Shown here: piece by piece, positions 7,939 to 18,487 of the stretch | Layout of the letters: each line of letters starts with the position of its first letter | Numbering within the stretch: position 1 is the first letter of the stretch | DNA from: Roseovarius carneus | GTDB lineage: Bacteria; Pseudomonadota; Alphaproteobacteria; Rhodobacterales; Rhodobacteraceae | Direction: 5' to 3' | DNA: 64,000 bases | Assembly: GCF_020141465.1 (NCBI RefSeq) | Contig: NZ_JAHSPD010000001.1 | Coordinates: 62,001-126,000, forward strand | Program-made: the position numbers and the translations under genes | Notes under the pieces: generated by a model | Told to the model about the DNA's origin: nothing | Database searches by the model: none | Seen by the model: only the letters and a program-made list of their open reading frames with translations

Positions 7939-8691
7939 CTATGTTTTTGAAAGCTCCAGAGCCTCTGTCACAGCCGCTTCAATCAACTTAAGGCAGCCCT
8001 CATCGGAGAAACGATGGTCCGCCCCGTCAACCAGAGTAAGCCGCATGTCCGCCCCCTCAGAGTGTTCCAAAAGCCGCAAGGCTACCGACTTATCCACATC
8101 TGCATCTGCGGTGCCTTGTAGAAATCGAACAGGAAAGGGCAATTGCAGCGGGCTGCGCAGAACCAGGTGATCCCGCCCGTCTTCAATGAGCCGCCGCGTG
8201 ATAATATAGGGCTCATCATAATCGCTGGGCAGGCTGACCTGCCCGTCCGCCTCAAGGGCTGCACGTTGGGCCACGTCAAAGCCCGCCCACATGCTATCTT
8301 CGGTGAAATCAGGGGCCGCCGCGATGGTCACAAGCCCTGCCAACCGTTCAGGCTGTGCGCGCGCCAGCAAGAGGGCGATCCAGCCGCCCATGGAGGACCC
8401 CACCAGAAGCTGCGGCCCCTCCAACATATCCAAGACCGCGCCCGCATCCGCGGCCCAATCTCCGATACAACCATCCGTGAAAGCCTCCGAGGACGCGCCG
8501 TGCCCGGAATAGTCAAACCGGACAAAACCGCGCCCGGTGCGCCGCGCCCAAGTCTCAAGTGCGACGGCCTTTGTTCCATTCATGTCGGACTTGAAACCGC
8601 CCAAAAACATAACGCCGGGCGATGTGCCCGGCGTCTGGTGATAGGCAATCTGCCTACCCGTCTGGGTTTCAAGAAAACTGATCTCGCTCAT
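7939..8691 (-). CDS. Alpha/beta hydrolase, ABHD10-like carboxylesterase or thioesterase
   Basis: A 250-residue cytoplasmic hydrolase with an intact triad: nucleophile elbow GSSMGGW, aspartate in QGTADADV and histidine in DGADHRFSDEG. The FLGGFKSDMNGTKA segment and RFDYSGHGASS match the bacterial relatives of ABHD10, which hydrolyse acyl esters or thioesters. The natural substrate is unknown. It is codirectional with its neighbours, 57 nt upstream of the M15-like gene, so the three minus-strand genes 8691-6475 may form one unit. Confidence 0.85.
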   Translation of the reverse strand: MSEISFLETQTGRQIAYHQTPGTSPGVMFLGGFKSDMNGTKAVALETWARRTGRGFVRFDYSGHGASSEAFTDGCIGDWAADAGAVLDMLEGPQLLVGSSMGGWIALLLARAQPERLAGLVTIAAAPDFTEDSMWAGFDVAQRAALEADGQVSLPSDYDEPYIITRRLIEDGRDHLVLRSPLQLPFPVRFLQGTADADVDKSVALRLLEHSEGADMRLTLVDGADHRFSDEGCLKLIEAAVTEALELSKT

Positions 8692-8758
8692 GCCCTGCCC
8701 CTAAATCCCTACGCGCATTACCCTCCCGTAATGCGCGCCGATTGGCAAGACAGCCGGA

Positions 8759-8986
8759 TCAACCACCCACGTAGGTGTTGGACGGACGATAAAAGACCTT
8801 TTGATTGTGCAGACGGCCCAGAAGGTTGTGGATCTTGCGCACCCGGCGCTCCGGCTCGATCTCGTTTGTCGGCGCTTCCGCTTGAATAAGCTGGCTGCTC
8901 AGTTCCGCTTTGGTTTGGCGCAACGCGGCCTCGATCAGGTCCATGTCCTCGATCGAAAGCTCAATATTTGAATTAAACTTAGGCAT
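8759..8986 (-). CDS. Small conserved helical protein of unknown function
   Basis: A 75-residue protein preceded by an AAAGGAG ribosome site. It is hydrophilic and predicted mostly helical (IEDMDLIEAALRQTKAEL, then RRVRKIHNLLGRLHNQKVFY), with no Cys and no membrane segment. It looks like a conserved roseobacter hypothetical. No function can be assigned. It is divergent from thrS. Confidence 0.7.
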   Translation of the reverse strand: MPKFNSNIELSIEDMDLIEAALRQTKAELSSQLIQAEAPTNEIEPERRVRKIHNLLGRLHNQKVFYRPSNTYVGG

Positions 8987-9258
8987 ATCATCGCTCCTTT
9001 TACCCGGTCCGCAGTGAACCGCTCTGATGGGTAGTCCTAGCCTACCCGTTCGCGCTTTCCAAGATAAAAATCGTTGTGCGTCAAATAGTTACATATGCGT
9101 TCGCATACAAATGCACACAATGGACCGCATGCAATTGCACACGGTAAGGCAGTTATCGGTCCGTGACGGCTTGACTTGCACCGCCCGCGCAGCCAAACAG
9201 AGCGCTCACCCGCAACCGGGCGCACCTGTAGGCGCCAAACCGACGAGGAGCGCCACAA
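8987..9258. promoter_or_regulatory. Divergent intergenic region upstream of thrS
   Basis: The region is AT-richer than its surroundings and holds a palindrome TATGCG-tt-CGCATA at 9094-9107, two TGCACAC copies (9113-9119 and 9136-9142), and a TTGACT that could be a -35 box near 9172. No leader peptide, T-box or other recognisable tRNA-synthetase control element is visible. The GAGGAG before 9259 is the thrS ribosome site. Confidence 0.4.
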
Positions 9259-11205
9259 ATGGCCCAAATCTCTCTCACCTTTCCCGATGGCAATGCGCGC
9301 AGTTTCGCGCCCGGCGTGACCCCTTTTGAGGTTGCCGCCGACATCTCCAAGTCTTTGAGCAAGAAAGCTATTTCCGCCACAGTGGACGGCCAGCACTGGG
9401 ACCTACAATGGCCCATCAAAGCCGACGCACAGATCGCCATCCACACCATGGCCGACGAAGAGCAGGCCAATGAGCTTGTGCGCCACGATCTGGCCCATGT
9501 GATGGCCCGCGCGGTGCAGGAAATCTGGCCCGATGTGAAGGTCACAATCGGCCCCGTGATCAAGGACGGTTGGTATTACGATTTCGACCGCGCAGAGGCG
9601 TTTTCTCCCGAGGACCTCGCCACCATCGAGAAGAAAATGCGCGAGATTATCAACCTGCGCGACCCCGTGCGCACCGAAATCTGGGACCGTGCGCGCGCAG
9701 TGAAGCATTATGAGGACGCGGGCGAGCCCTTCAAAGTGGAGCTGATCGAGGCGATTCCCGGCGATGAGCCGCTGCGCATGTATTGGCATGGCGAGTGGCA
9801 GGATCTCTGCCGTGGTCCGCACCTGCAACATACCGGACAGCTGCCTGCGGACGCGTTCAAGCTGATGAGCATCGCGGGGGCCTATTGGCGCGGTGACAGC
9901 AGCCGCCAAATGCTACAACGCATCTATGGCGTGGCGTTTACCTCCAAGGAAAAGTTCAAGGCACATATGAATATGCTGGAGGAGGCCGCGAAACGCGATC
10001 ACCGCAAGCTGGGCCGCGAGATGGACCTCTTTCACATGCAAGAAGAGGCGCGCGGCCAGATTTTCTGGCACCCCAATGGCTGGACCATCTACACGCTTTT
10101 GCAGGATTACGTGCGCCGCAAGCAACGCGCGGGCGGCTATGTCGAGGTGAACACGCCACAAGTGGTGGACCGCCAGCTCTGGGTCGATTCGGGGCATTGG
10201 GAGAAGTACCAAGAGAACATGTTCATCGTTGAGGTCGACGAAGATCACGCCCGCGAAAAGGCTGTGAACGCGCTCAAACCCATGAACTGCCCCTGCCATG
10301 TGCAGATTTTCAACCAAGGTTTGAAGTCCTATCGCGACCTGCCCCTGCGCATGGCCGAGTTTGGGTCGTGCAACCGCTATGAGCCATCGGGCGCGCTCCA
10401 CGGGATCATGCGTGTGCGCGGGTTTACCCAAGACGATGGGCATATCTTCTGCCGCGAGGATCAGATTGAGGCGGAGACGGCTGAGTTCATCCGCTTCCTG
10501 TCGGAGGTCTACAAGGACCTTGGGTTTGAAAACTTCAACGTGAAATTCTCGGACCGGCCTGAAAAACGCTCGGGCAGTGATGAGGTATGGGACAAGGCCG
10601 AGGCGGCGCTCCTGAGTGCCACGCGCGCGGCAGGGATCGAGCCTGAGCTTAATCCCGGTGAGGGCGCGTTTTATGGCCCCAAGCTGGAGTTTGTCCTAAC
10701 CGACGCGATTGGGCGCGATTGGCAATGCGGCACGCATCAGGTGGATTTCGTCCTGCCTGAGCGTCTGGACGCCAACTATATCGCCGAGGATGGCGCGAAG
10801 CACCGCCCCGTGATGCTGCACCGTGCCACGCTTGGGTCATTTGAGCGGTTCATCGGCATCTTGATCGAGGAACACGCGGGCAAGCTGCCGTTCTGGCTGG
10901 CCCCGCGCCAGGTTGTCGTCGCCTCCATCATATCGGACGCAGATGATTACGTGAACGAGGTGGTCGCCACCTTGCGTGCCCAAGGCATCCGGGCCGAAGC
11001 CGATATCCGCAACGAGAAGATCAACTATAAGGTCCGCGAACACTCGGTTGGCAAAGTGCCCGTGATCCTCGCCTGCGGGATGCGCGAAGTGGAGGACCGC
11101 ACCGTGTCTGTGCGCCGCCTTGGCGAAAAACAAACCTCAATGGCCAGCCTTGAGGATGTAACAATTGAGCTCGCGCGTTCATCAACACCGCCCGATCTTT
11201 TGTAA
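9259..11205 (+). CDS. thrS: Threonine--tRNA ligase
   Basis: ThrRS charges tRNA-Thr and edits mischarged Ser-tRNA. The 648-residue protein has full length: N-terminal TGS domain ([20 protein letters not shown]), the second additional editing domain with the HxxxH-type [10 protein letters not shown] segment, the class II catalytic core with the zinc-site cysteine in [10 protein letters not shown], motif 2 ([17 protein letters not shown]), motif 3 ([15 protein letters not shown]), and the anticodon-binding domain. It appears to be a single-gene unit. Confidence 0.98.
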   Translation: MAQISLTFPDGNARSFAPGVTPFEVAADISKSLSKKAISATVDGQHWDLQWPIKADAQIAIHTMADEEQANELVRHDLAHVMARAVQEIWPDVKVTIGPVIKDGWYYDFDRAEAFSPEDLATIEKKMREIINLRDPVRTEIWDRARAVKHYEDAGEPFKVELIEAIPGDEPLRMYWHGEWQDLCRGPHLQHTGQLPADAFKLMSIAGAYWRGDSSRQMLQRIYGVAFTSKEKFKAHMNMLEEAAKRDHRKLGREMDLFHMQEEARGQIFWHPNGWTIYTLLQDYVRRKQRAGGYVEVNTPQVVDRQLWVDSGHWEKYQENMFIVEVDEDHAREKAVNALKPMNCPCHVQIFNQGLKSYRDLPLRMAEFGSCNRYEPSGALHGIMRVRGFTQDDGHIFCREDQIEAETAEFIRFLSEVYKDLGFENFNVKFSDRPEKRSGSDEVWDKAEAALLSATRAAGIEPELNPGEGAFYGPKLEFVLTDAIGRDWQCGTHQVDFVLPERLDANYIAEDGAKHRPVMLHRATLGSFERFIGILIEEHAGKLPFWLAPRQVVVASIISDADDYVNEVVATLRAQGIRAEADIRNEKINYKVREHSVGKVPVILACGMREVEDRTVSVRRLGEKQTSMASLEDVTIELARSSTPPDLL

Positions 11206-11211
11206 CATTTG

Positions 11212-11267
11212 CCCGGTTTGCGGCGGAGAAGTGCGCAGGATTGCGTGCAGACCCCTCACAAACCGGG
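11212..11267. terminator. Possible structured terminator downstream of thrS
   Basis: CCCGGTTTG at 11212-11220 and CAAACCGGG at 11259-11267 form a perfect 9-bp stem closing a 38-nt loop just after the thrS stop. There is no T run, so Rho-independent termination is doubtful; it may protect the 3' end. The rest of the thrS-bufA gap contains a 10-bp palindrome ACACGCGTGT (11324-11333) beside a TTGACA. Confidence 0.4.
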
Positions 11268-11475
11268 AAATTCCCCCATGTTTTCAATGGCGCAGTCTCA
11301 GCACCTCATAACGCGGCCTTGACACACGCGTGTCTAACAGTCCTGTGATTGGCGTTCTACTACCTTTCCCCGCTAAGGTTCCCTCATCGCCACAAAAGGC
11401 TGGTCGGGACATCTATAGCCCCACAGTCAAAATAGCAGGCGATCTGAAACAAGAACCCAACGGGAGAAACCCAAT

Positions 11476-11763
11476 ATGTCGAATATCATGAAAACCGTCG
11501 CAATCGCCGGCGCCGTCACAGCCGCTCTGGCCGCTCAAACCACCACAGCCCAAGCCATGGATCAGGAAAAGTGCTACGGTATCTCGCTTGCTGGCGAAAA
11601 CGACTGCAAAGCAGGAGCTGGCACCACATGTGCGGGCTCCTCGACCGTCGATTATCAGGGCAACGCCTGGAAGCTTGTTGACGCGGGCACCTGCGTGACC
11701 ATGTCCAAAGATGGCGACCGCATGGGCTCGCTTGAGCCACTGGACCGTGACCTGCCGTCCTAA
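11476..11763 (+). CDS. bufA: DUF2282 bufferin precursor, copper-binding RiPP
   Basis: The 95-residue precursor has an N-terminal signal peptide ([19 protein letters not shown], cleavage expected after AQA at residue 27) and a short mature region with four cysteines, Cys33, Cys44, Cys52 and Cys73, in the DUF2282 pattern EKCYGI / NDC / TTCAG / DAGTC. DUF2282 proteins next to a DUF692 enzyme are the bufferins, in which an MNIO enzyme converts core cysteines to copper-binding heterocycles before export; the peptide then buffers periplasmic copper. Family and context fit; modification and metal binding are inferred. It is the first gene of the operon and is followed by its own terminator. Confidence 0.9.
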   Translation: MSNIMKTVAIAGAVTAALAAQTTTAQAMDQEKCYGISLAGENDCKAGAGTTCAGSSTVDYQGNAWKLVDAGTCVTMSKDGDRMGSLEPLDRDLPS

Positions 11764-11774
11764 ATTATGATAAG

Positions 11775-11808
11775 GGGTGCGCAGGGGTCTCCTTGCGCAC
11801 CCTTTTTA
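11775..11808 (+). terminator. Intrinsic terminator/attenuator between bufA and bufB
   Basis: GGGTGCGCAGG (11775-11785) pairs with the CCTTGCGCACCC arm ending at 11802, with one G-U pair, followed by TTTTTATTT. It has the form of a strong Rho-independent terminator placed 11 nt after the bufA stop and 20 nt before the bufB start. Partial read-through would give much more precursor than maturation enzyme. Confidence 0.85.
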
Positions 11809-11827
11809 TTTAATCCCGGAGCCTGCC

Positions 11828-12682
11828 ATGTTGGACGCCCGCCACTTTTCCGCCCTGCCCCCCGGCCCGGGCGTTGGATACAAACCCCAACATTATTCGG
11901 CCATAATGGACAACCCTGCCCCGGTAGAGTGGCTGGAAATCCATGCCGAGAATTACATGAGCGATGGTGGTCGCTCGATAGCACAGCTACGCCACCTCTC
12001 CGAGCGCTTCGCGATCTCGGTGCACGGGGTTGGCCTGAGCATTGGCGGCGAAGGCCCGCTTGACCCCGACCACCTTGCCCGGCTCAAAACGCTCTGCGAC
12101 TGGGTGAACCCCGCAAGCTTTTCAGAACACCTGGCGTGGTCCAGCCATGATAACGCCTATTTGAATGACCTTTTGCCCCTCCCCTACACCGCCGAAACCC
12201 TCACACGCGTGGCGGATCACATCGACGCGCTGCAAGAGGCGATTGGCCGCCCGATGCTCTTGGAGAACCCATCGAGCTATCTCGCGTTTGAGGAAAGCAC
12301 GTTGGAGGAGACAACATTTCTGGCCGAGCTTTCTGCGCGGACCGGATGCGGCTTGCTGCTTGATGTGAACAACGTCTTTATTTCCGCCACCAATCTCAGG
12401 CTCGATCCACGCGCCTATATTGATGCCTTTCCCCTTGATAAGGTGGGGGAAATCCATCTTGGCGGGCATCACGAGGATGACGCAGACCACGGCGCACCAC
12501 TTTTGATCGACAGCCATGGGTGTGAGGTCGCCGACCCTGTCTGGGCACTGCTTGAATATACGCTCGAACGCTCCGGCCCGCGCCCTTTGCTGATTGAATG
12601 GGATGCCGATGTGCCCGAATGGCCCGTCCTTGCCGCTGAGGCGCAGCGCGCCGCAAAAGCGTTGGCGCAGGTCCCGGCGTGA
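11828..12682 (+). CDS. bufB: DUF692 multinuclear non-heme iron oxidase (MNIO), bufferin maturase
   Basis: MNIO enzymes use two or three iron ions in a TIM-barrel to oxidise cysteines of a precursor peptide, here presumably BufA. I placed the start at 11828 ([20 protein letters not shown]), giving 284 residues; it has a GGAG site, and the longer frame would start inside the terminator. Likely iron ligands are visible at His66 (SVHGVGLS), Glu146 (LLENPSSY), Asp179 (LLLDVNNV), His210 (GEIHLGGHH), Asp228 with His230 (IDSHG), and Glu257 (LIEWDADVP). The gene overlaps bufC by 4 nt (GTGA). Confidence 0.93.
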   Translation: MLDARHFSALPPGPGVGYKPQHYSAIMDNPAPVEWLEIHAENYMSDGGRSIAQLRHLSERFAISVHGVGLSIGGEGPLDPDHLARLKTLCDWVNPASFSEHLAWSSHDNAYLNDLLPLPYTAETLTRVADHIDALQEAIGRPMLLENPSSYLAFEESTLEETTFLAELSARTGCGLLLDVNNVFISATNLRLDPRAYIDAFPLDKVGEIHLGGHHEDDADHGAPLLIDSHGCEVADPVWALLEYTLERSGPRPLLIEWDADVPEWPVLAAEAQRAAKALAQVPA

Positions 12683-13434
12683 GCGTCACCCAATCCGCCT
12701 TTCGCGCGGCCCTTCTGGACAATACCAAAGCCGTGCCCGAAGGCCTCACCGACGGTCAGGGCCGCCCCGCGGGCCCGCGTTTTTCTGTCTACCGCAACAA
12801 TGTGGCCGTCAGCCTGACCGAGGCGCTGGAGGTCAGCTTTCCAGCAATCCGCAAACTGATCGGGGATGAGAATTTTCGTGGGCTGATGGGCATCTTCTTG
12901 CGCCAGCATCCGCCAACCGCCCCGATGATCAGCCAATATGGCGACGCCCTGCCCGGCTTTATCGAGGGTTTCTCGCAGCTCAACCATCTGGGATACCTCC
13001 CCGATGTCGCACGGCTGGAACAGGCTTTGCGCGAATCCTATCATTCGGCAGATGCGGACCCGATTGACCCCGCACTTTTGCAAAGCCTTGCACCGGATGC
13101 CCTGATGGGTGCGCATCTTACGCTTGCGCCCGCACTTCACCTTATCCGCTCAGAGTGGCCCGTGCATCAGATCTGGGCTTATAATATGGAGGATGGCGCG
13201 CCCAAGCCCACGGGCGGCGCGCAAGACGTCCTCGTGACGCGTCCTCAGTTTGATCCCGTCGCCGCCCCCCTGCCCTCGGGCGGGGCTGCGTTCATCGCCG
13301 CACTGGCCGAGGGCCAAACCTTTGGCACCGCTTTTGAGGCCGCCAGCGAGGCCCCTGATTTCGACCTGACCCCAACCCTCTCGGCCCTGATCACAGGCCG
13401 TGCCATCATCCAGATCACCCCCGGAGACATATAA
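12679..13434 (+). CDS. bufC: DUF2063 partner protein of the MNIO enzyme
   Basis: The 251-residue protein carries the DUF2063 domain (historically called putative DNA-binding) at its N-terminus: FRAALLDN, then [23 protein letters not shown]-like [10 protein letters not shown] and FLRQHPP. In related systems this protein acts as the recognition partner that presents the precursor peptide to the MNIO enzyme, so transcriptional regulation is an unlikely role. It starts with GTG overlapping the bufB stop and ends overlapping the bufD start by 1 nt (TAATG), which indicates tight translational coupling. Confidence 0.9.
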   Translation: MSVTQSAFRAALLDNTKAVPEGLTDGQGRPAGPRFSVYRNNVAVSLTEALEVSFPAIRKLIGDENFRGLMGIFLRQHPPTAPMISQYGDALPGFIEGFSQLNHLGYLPDVARLEQALRESYHSADADPIDPALLQSLAPDALMGAHLTLAPALHLIRSEWPVHQIWAYNMEDGAPKPTGGAQDVLVTRPQFDPVAAPLPSGGAAFIAALAEGQTFGTAFEAASEAPDFDLTPTLSALITGRAIIQITPGDI

Positions 13435-13994
13435 TGAATACGCTGATTTCCCTGCATAACTCCGTCTTCGGGAGACTTCATCAAGCGGATGGCGCGCTCA
13501 GCCTGCTGGCGCGTTTCCTGTTTGCCGCGATCTTTCTCATATACTTTTGGGTGTCGGGTCTGACCAAGCTTGGCGACGGATTTTTCGGGCTCTTCAGCCC
13601 ATCGCTCGGGGCCTATGCGCAGATCTTCCCGCGCGCGATGGAAGCGGCTGGCTATGACGCGAGCCAGCTTACCTTCTTCCACACGATCGTCGTTCTGGCT
13701 GGCACATGGGCTGAGTTCATCTTGCCCATTCTGATCATCATCGGGCTTTTCACACGCCTTGCCGCGCTTGGCATGGTCGGCTTTATTGCTGTGCAGACAG
13801 CCACCGATCTCATCGGCCACGGTGTGGCGTCCGAGGCGGCAACGGTCGGCGCGTGGTTCGACAAAGCACCGGATTCGATGATCATGGACCAGCGCGTGCT
13901 CTGGGTCTTCCTCCTCCTCGTGCTGGTGGTCAAAGGCGCAGGCGCGCTGTCGCTTGATCGCATCCTGAAAGAGCGCGTGGCGACCAAGGACTAG
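13434..13994 (+). CDS. bufD: DoxX-family membrane protein of the bufferin operon
   Basis: A 186-residue inner-membrane protein with four predicted membrane segments (FLFAAIFLIYFWVSGLTKL, TIVVLAGTWAEFILPILIII, LAALGMVGFIAVQTATDL, VLWVFLLLVLVVKGAGALSL), the DoxX pattern. DoxX proteins commonly close bufferin operons; their exact function is unknown, with electron transfer to the maturase or envelope redox roles proposed. It is coupled to bufC by a 1-nt overlap. Confidence 0.88.
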   Translation: MNTLISLHNSVFGRLHQADGALSLLARFLFAAIFLIYFWVSGLTKLGDGFFGLFSPSLGAYAQIFPRAMEAAGYDASQLTFFHTIVVLAGTWAEFILPILIIIGLFTRLAALGMVGFIAVQTATDLIGHGVASEAATVGAWFDKAPDSMIMDQRVLWVFLLLVLVVKGAGALSLDRILKERVATKD

Positions 13995-14005
13995 CCCGTG
14001 CGTGA

Positions 14006-14320
14006 CTAGGCCGTGAGTGCTGCCTGCACGTCCTTGCCCCACCCCAGATAAAGCGTGCCACCCGCATCGATAAGTGGACGCTTCATCAGCGCCGGATGTG
14101 CCGCAATGAGGTCCAACGGCGCGCCGGCGCGCTCCGCCTCGCTGAGGCCCCGCCACGTGGTTGACCGCGTATTCAGCAAATCGTCGCCGAATTGAGCATA
14201 GGCCCGCGCAAGAACATCTGCGGGCACGCCATCGGCGCGGACATCGCGCAGCTCCGCGCTCGGCAATGCTTTCAATGCCTTACGGCAGGTGTCGCAGTTT
14301 TTCAGACCATAAAGAACCAT
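14006..14320 (-). CDS. Spx/MgsR/ArsC-family thioredoxin-fold protein
   Basis: A 104-residue protein of the ArsC-like superfamily: LYGLKNCDTCRKALKAL carries a CxxC-like redox motif at the start of a thioredoxin fold, and the LLNTRSTTWRGLS and LMKRPLI segments match YffB/Spx-type proteins. It is not a demonstrated arsenate reductase: no arsenic genes are nearby. I chose the ATG at 14320, which has an AGGAAGG site, over the longer frame. It converges on bufD with an 11-nt gap. Confidence 0.85.
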   Translation of the reverse strand: MVLYGLKNCDTCRKALKALPSAELRDVRADGVPADVLARAYAQFGDDLLNTRSTTWRGLSEAERAGAPLDLIAAHPALMKRPLIDAGGTLYLGWGKDVQAALTA

Positions 14321-14510
14321 CAAAACATCCTTCCTCGCGCCCCCTGCACCGCACAAGGCGGCACAAGCTTTCACTTGATTTTTACACACTCCATGCAATC
14401 TTTAATAGTGCAGGCTGGGTGTGCAACTCAAGCGCGGCTCCGCCCACGCGCAAACCTAAAACTGCATGACCGGCAATTGGACCGGGACGAAGACAAGAAG
14501 GAGAAGCGGC

Positions 14511-14717
14511 ATGCCCAGTGGCACCGTGAAGTGGTTCAATACAACCAAAGGGTACGGATTTATCGCACCCGACCAAGGCGGCAGTGATGTGTTCGTGCAT
14601 ATCTCGGCCGTAGAACGCTCGGGGCTGACCGGCCTCGCGGATAACCAGAAGGTCAGCTACGAGCTTCAGGAAGGCCGTGATGGGCGGGAGATGGCGTCGG
14701 ATCTGACGCTGCTCTGA
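14511..14717 (+). CDS. CspA-family cold-shock protein
   Basis: A 68-residue single CSD protein that binds single-stranded RNA and DNA and melts secondary structure. RNP1 (KGYGFIAPD) and RNP2 (DVFVHISAV) are both intact. The true start is the ATG at 14511, preceded by AAGGAGAA; the frame extends upstream without support. The roughly 190-nt upstream region is long and AT-rich, as is common for csp leaders. Confidence 0.95.
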   Translation: MPSGTVKWFNTTKGYGFIAPDQGGSDVFVHISAVERSGLTGLADNQKVSYELQEGRDGREMASDLTLL

Positions 14718-14865
14718 CAGGGCTCTTTGACGTCGCACGATTGCGGCGCAAGGGTAGGAAGTTTTTCCGGGTCGCAAAACATCGCGGCGCCGGTGGAATG
14801 GATTTTACGCATTTTTTCTGGGAAACCCTGCCTCGGTCATGCTTGTGGCGGATACAAAAAGGGCG

Positions 14866-14892
14866 TGCCCTTTGGCACGCCCTGAAGTCTTT
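14866..14892 (-). terminator. Intrinsic terminator of the small secreted-protein gene
   Basis: On the minus strand the stem GGGCGTGCC / GGCACGCCC (14871-14892, 4-nt loop) is followed by TTTTT (14870-14866). It lies 14 nt past the stop of the gene at 14906 and has textbook terminator form. Confidence 0.88.
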
Positions 14893-14905
14893 GAAGCGCT
14901 GCGCG

Positions 14906-15187
14906 TTATGAGCAGCCTTTGGTCCCAACGGGGCAATGGGCCCGCGCAGAATAGTGCTTGTGAACTTTTTTCTTGGGCGTGGGATGCTGCATCACCTGTT
15001 GATAGGTCTGATGCTGGTTCGGCACGCCGCAGCAGATCACACCCGAGATTGTCACAGGCTGTAGCCCGGTGGGGCAGAAATTCTCATGCGACGGCACGTC
15101 ATAGATCTTTGCATCACCTGCCGCTGCGGGTGTTGTGCTCAGCATCGCCAAGGCGATCCCGGTGGAAATGGTCGTCAAAATGCGCAT
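14906..15187 (-). CDS. Small secreted cysteine-containing protein of unknown function
   Basis: A 93-residue protein with a clear signal peptide (MRILTTISTGIALAMLS, cleavage near AAAGDA). The short mature part has a Cys pair (VICCGV), further Cys in NFCPTGL and AHCPVGTKGC, and several His residues (HQTYQQVMQHP, KKKVHKHYSARAH). I preferred the ATG at 15187 because GAGGGA precedes it; a longer frame would put the signal peptide inside the protein. Metal binding or disulfides are possible but not shown. It has its own terminator. Confidence 0.7.
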   Translation of the reverse strand: MRILTTISTGIALAMLSTTPAAAGDAKIYDVPSHENFCPTGLQPVTISGVICCGVPNQHQTYQQVMQHPTPKKKVHKHYSARAHCPVGTKGCS

Positions 15188-15319
15188 TGCGTCCCTCATT
15201 ATATTGTTACTGTGCCACCAATCATTGACAGATATGCTAAACAAGCCTGCGGACCTGTCAATTTCTTATCCTCTGCGCGCTGTGCAAACCCTTCCCCTGC
15301 CGCGTCTACACCGCGATAC

Positions 15320-15505
15320 TCAGCGCAATTTCGTCAGCGTTTTGGCCAACATCACCGACGCCGGGACCGCCAGCACAAACCCTGCGCCCGCCGCGATCAA
15401 AAGGTTGGATACGGTATCATATCCCATCACCAGCGCCGCGATGATCGCCGTGCCCGCAAGGGTCGATCCGATGAAAAGATGCAACGTGAATGTGAGCCAG
15501 AACAT
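15320..15505 (-). CDS. Small two-helix membrane protein
   Basis: A 61-residue protein made of two hydrophobic helices (FWLTFTLHLFIGSTLAGTAI and LIAAGAGFVLAVPASVMLA) with a basic C-terminus. A strong AGGAGG precedes the ATG. Short homologues are common in roseobacters, sometimes under misleading enzyme names; nothing enzymatic is visible. Function unknown. Confidence 0.7.
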   Translation of the reverse strand: MFWLTFTLHLFIGSTLAGTAIIAALVMGYDTVSNLLIAAGAGFVLAVPASVMLAKTLTKLR

Positions 15506-15605
15506 ATGTGCCTCCTGTGGTTCGACACACAGCTATCAGGCCCGAGGCGAAGCGGCTTTGATTTAGGTCAGATTGCAGCGAGGAAGCACGTTAGGATAAC
15601 ACACC

Positions 15606-15683
15606 GCGCCCGAACCGAGGGGTGGGTGCAAAGCGCCCACCCCGTGGGGGCGGTTCGGGCGCTGCCAAATCAGAGATTTGGCA
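15606..15683. repeat. Compound extragenic palindrome
   Basis: Three nested or adjacent hairpins: outer arms GCGCCCGAACCG (15606-15617) and CGGTTCGGGCGC (15651-15662); inside, GGGGTGGG (15619-15626) with CCCACCCC (15636-15643); then TGCCAAATC (15663-15671) with GATTTGGCA (15675-15683). No ORF covers it. It lies downstream of the AT-rich orphan gene, so it may terminate that transcript, but its size and layering are closer to a mobile REP-type element. Confidence 0.75.
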
Positions 15684-15758
15684 CTTGGTAAGATCGCTAC
15701 AATAACGGTCCAAGAAAAAGACCAGCGCAAAATTCAAAGATGCCGTTAGGAGGCATCC

Positions 15759-16394
15759 CTAAATCTCGATATCTAATGCTTCTGGCACACTTTTCTTAAT
15801 CATGGCTACTAAGGCATCCAACCGCTCCCACGCCTTTGATGCCAAGTCATTGGCTTCCAGCGACAACGTAATCAGTTGATCATACTCTTCTTGTGTGACA
15901 GTTTCGCAAGGCTTAAATCCTGTTCTCAAAACCCCACCAATCAGTTCTGGCACGGTATGCTGCGCGACAAACAGACCTAATACTTCAAGATCCGCGACAA
16001 AGGCTGAGAGCTTTTCATTGAGCTCTTTATGCTGGAATTCTAATTTTCCTGTTTCATGCCGGCGTCGCAAATTGTTGACCTGAGAGTATAGATTCGCGTC
16101 AACAAATTGGAACAAATCCGTATCTTTGAGCAAGTATCTAAATTCGTTTGAGTGAAGCCTAATAAAATCTCTTGCCACCCTAATATCATTTGGACTTGAT
16201 ACTCTAAGTTGAACTTCTTCACTGAATTTAAACTCGGTAAAAACCCAGACCACTAAAAGGGTAGAAAAAGCAAAAATAGCCTCGGGATTTGATAAAACCT
16301 CTTTTAAATCAGAAGGCCATAACAACCAACATAGCGCAGCTATGGCCGCCGCTCCCGACCCTATTCTGGCCAAAGTTTGCCGAATTCTAGCCAT
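15759..16394 (-). CDS. AT-rich orphan protein with N-terminal membrane segments
   Basis: A 211-residue protein. After a basic N-terminus come two hydrophobic segments (AAIAALCWLLW and AIFAFSTLLVVWVFTEF), then a helical, charged cytoplasmic domain (RDFIRLHSNEFRYLLKDTDL, NNLRRRHETGKLEFQHKELN). The coding sequence is visibly richer in A and T and uses codons such as AAA, AAT and TTA that neighbouring genes avoid, suggesting acquisition by transfer. I recognise no family. Its start lacks a strong ribosome site. The neighbours (a small membrane protein and lepA) give no hint of function. Confidence 0.65.
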   Translation of the reverse strand: MARIRQTLARIGSGAAAIAALCWLLWPSDLKEVLSNPEAIFAFSTLLVVWVFTEFKFSEEVQLRVSSPNDIRVARDFIRLHSNEFRYLLKDTDLFQFVDANLYSQVNNLRRRHETGKLEFQHKELNEKLSAFVADLEVLGLFVAQHTVPELIGGVLRTGFKPCETVTQEEYDQLITLSLEANDLASKAWERLDALVAMIKKSVPEALDIEI

Positions 16395-16486
16395 CCACGT
16401 TCACCTATACATAACATACAGCCCAAGTGCGGCCGCAATTGGCTACGCCAATCACTTACCCGCACCCGCCCTAAAAATCGAACAGC

Positions 16487-18286
<1,800 letters not shown>

Positions 18287-18487
18287 GGGCTTGGATATGA
18301 TGCGCTTTGGGGGGTTGGTCAAGCGCGATAGAGTGCCGGGACGCATGGCCGCGGGATGGCCCTTTCGGTGTGGCCACACACATGTTCTGAATTGAAAAAC
18401 CTCCACGGCTGGGGCACTATTGGCAAAATGGCGCGGGCAAGGGGGATATCACCCCATCAAAAGACCCGTCGATATGAGGCAAGAGCG

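Noticed and set aside
8987..9258. T-box or leader-peptide control of thrS
   Set aside because: No T-box sequence, Thr-rich leader frame or terminator/antiterminator pair is visible.
12679..13434. DNA-binding regulator
   Set aside because: The old DUF2063 label suggests DNA binding, but the operon context makes it the peptide-recognition partner of the MNIO enzyme.
14006..14320. Arsenate reductase
   Set aside because: The fold fits ArsC/Spx, but no ars genes are near and the motif suits Spx/YffB-like proteins, so the specific enzyme name is not supported.
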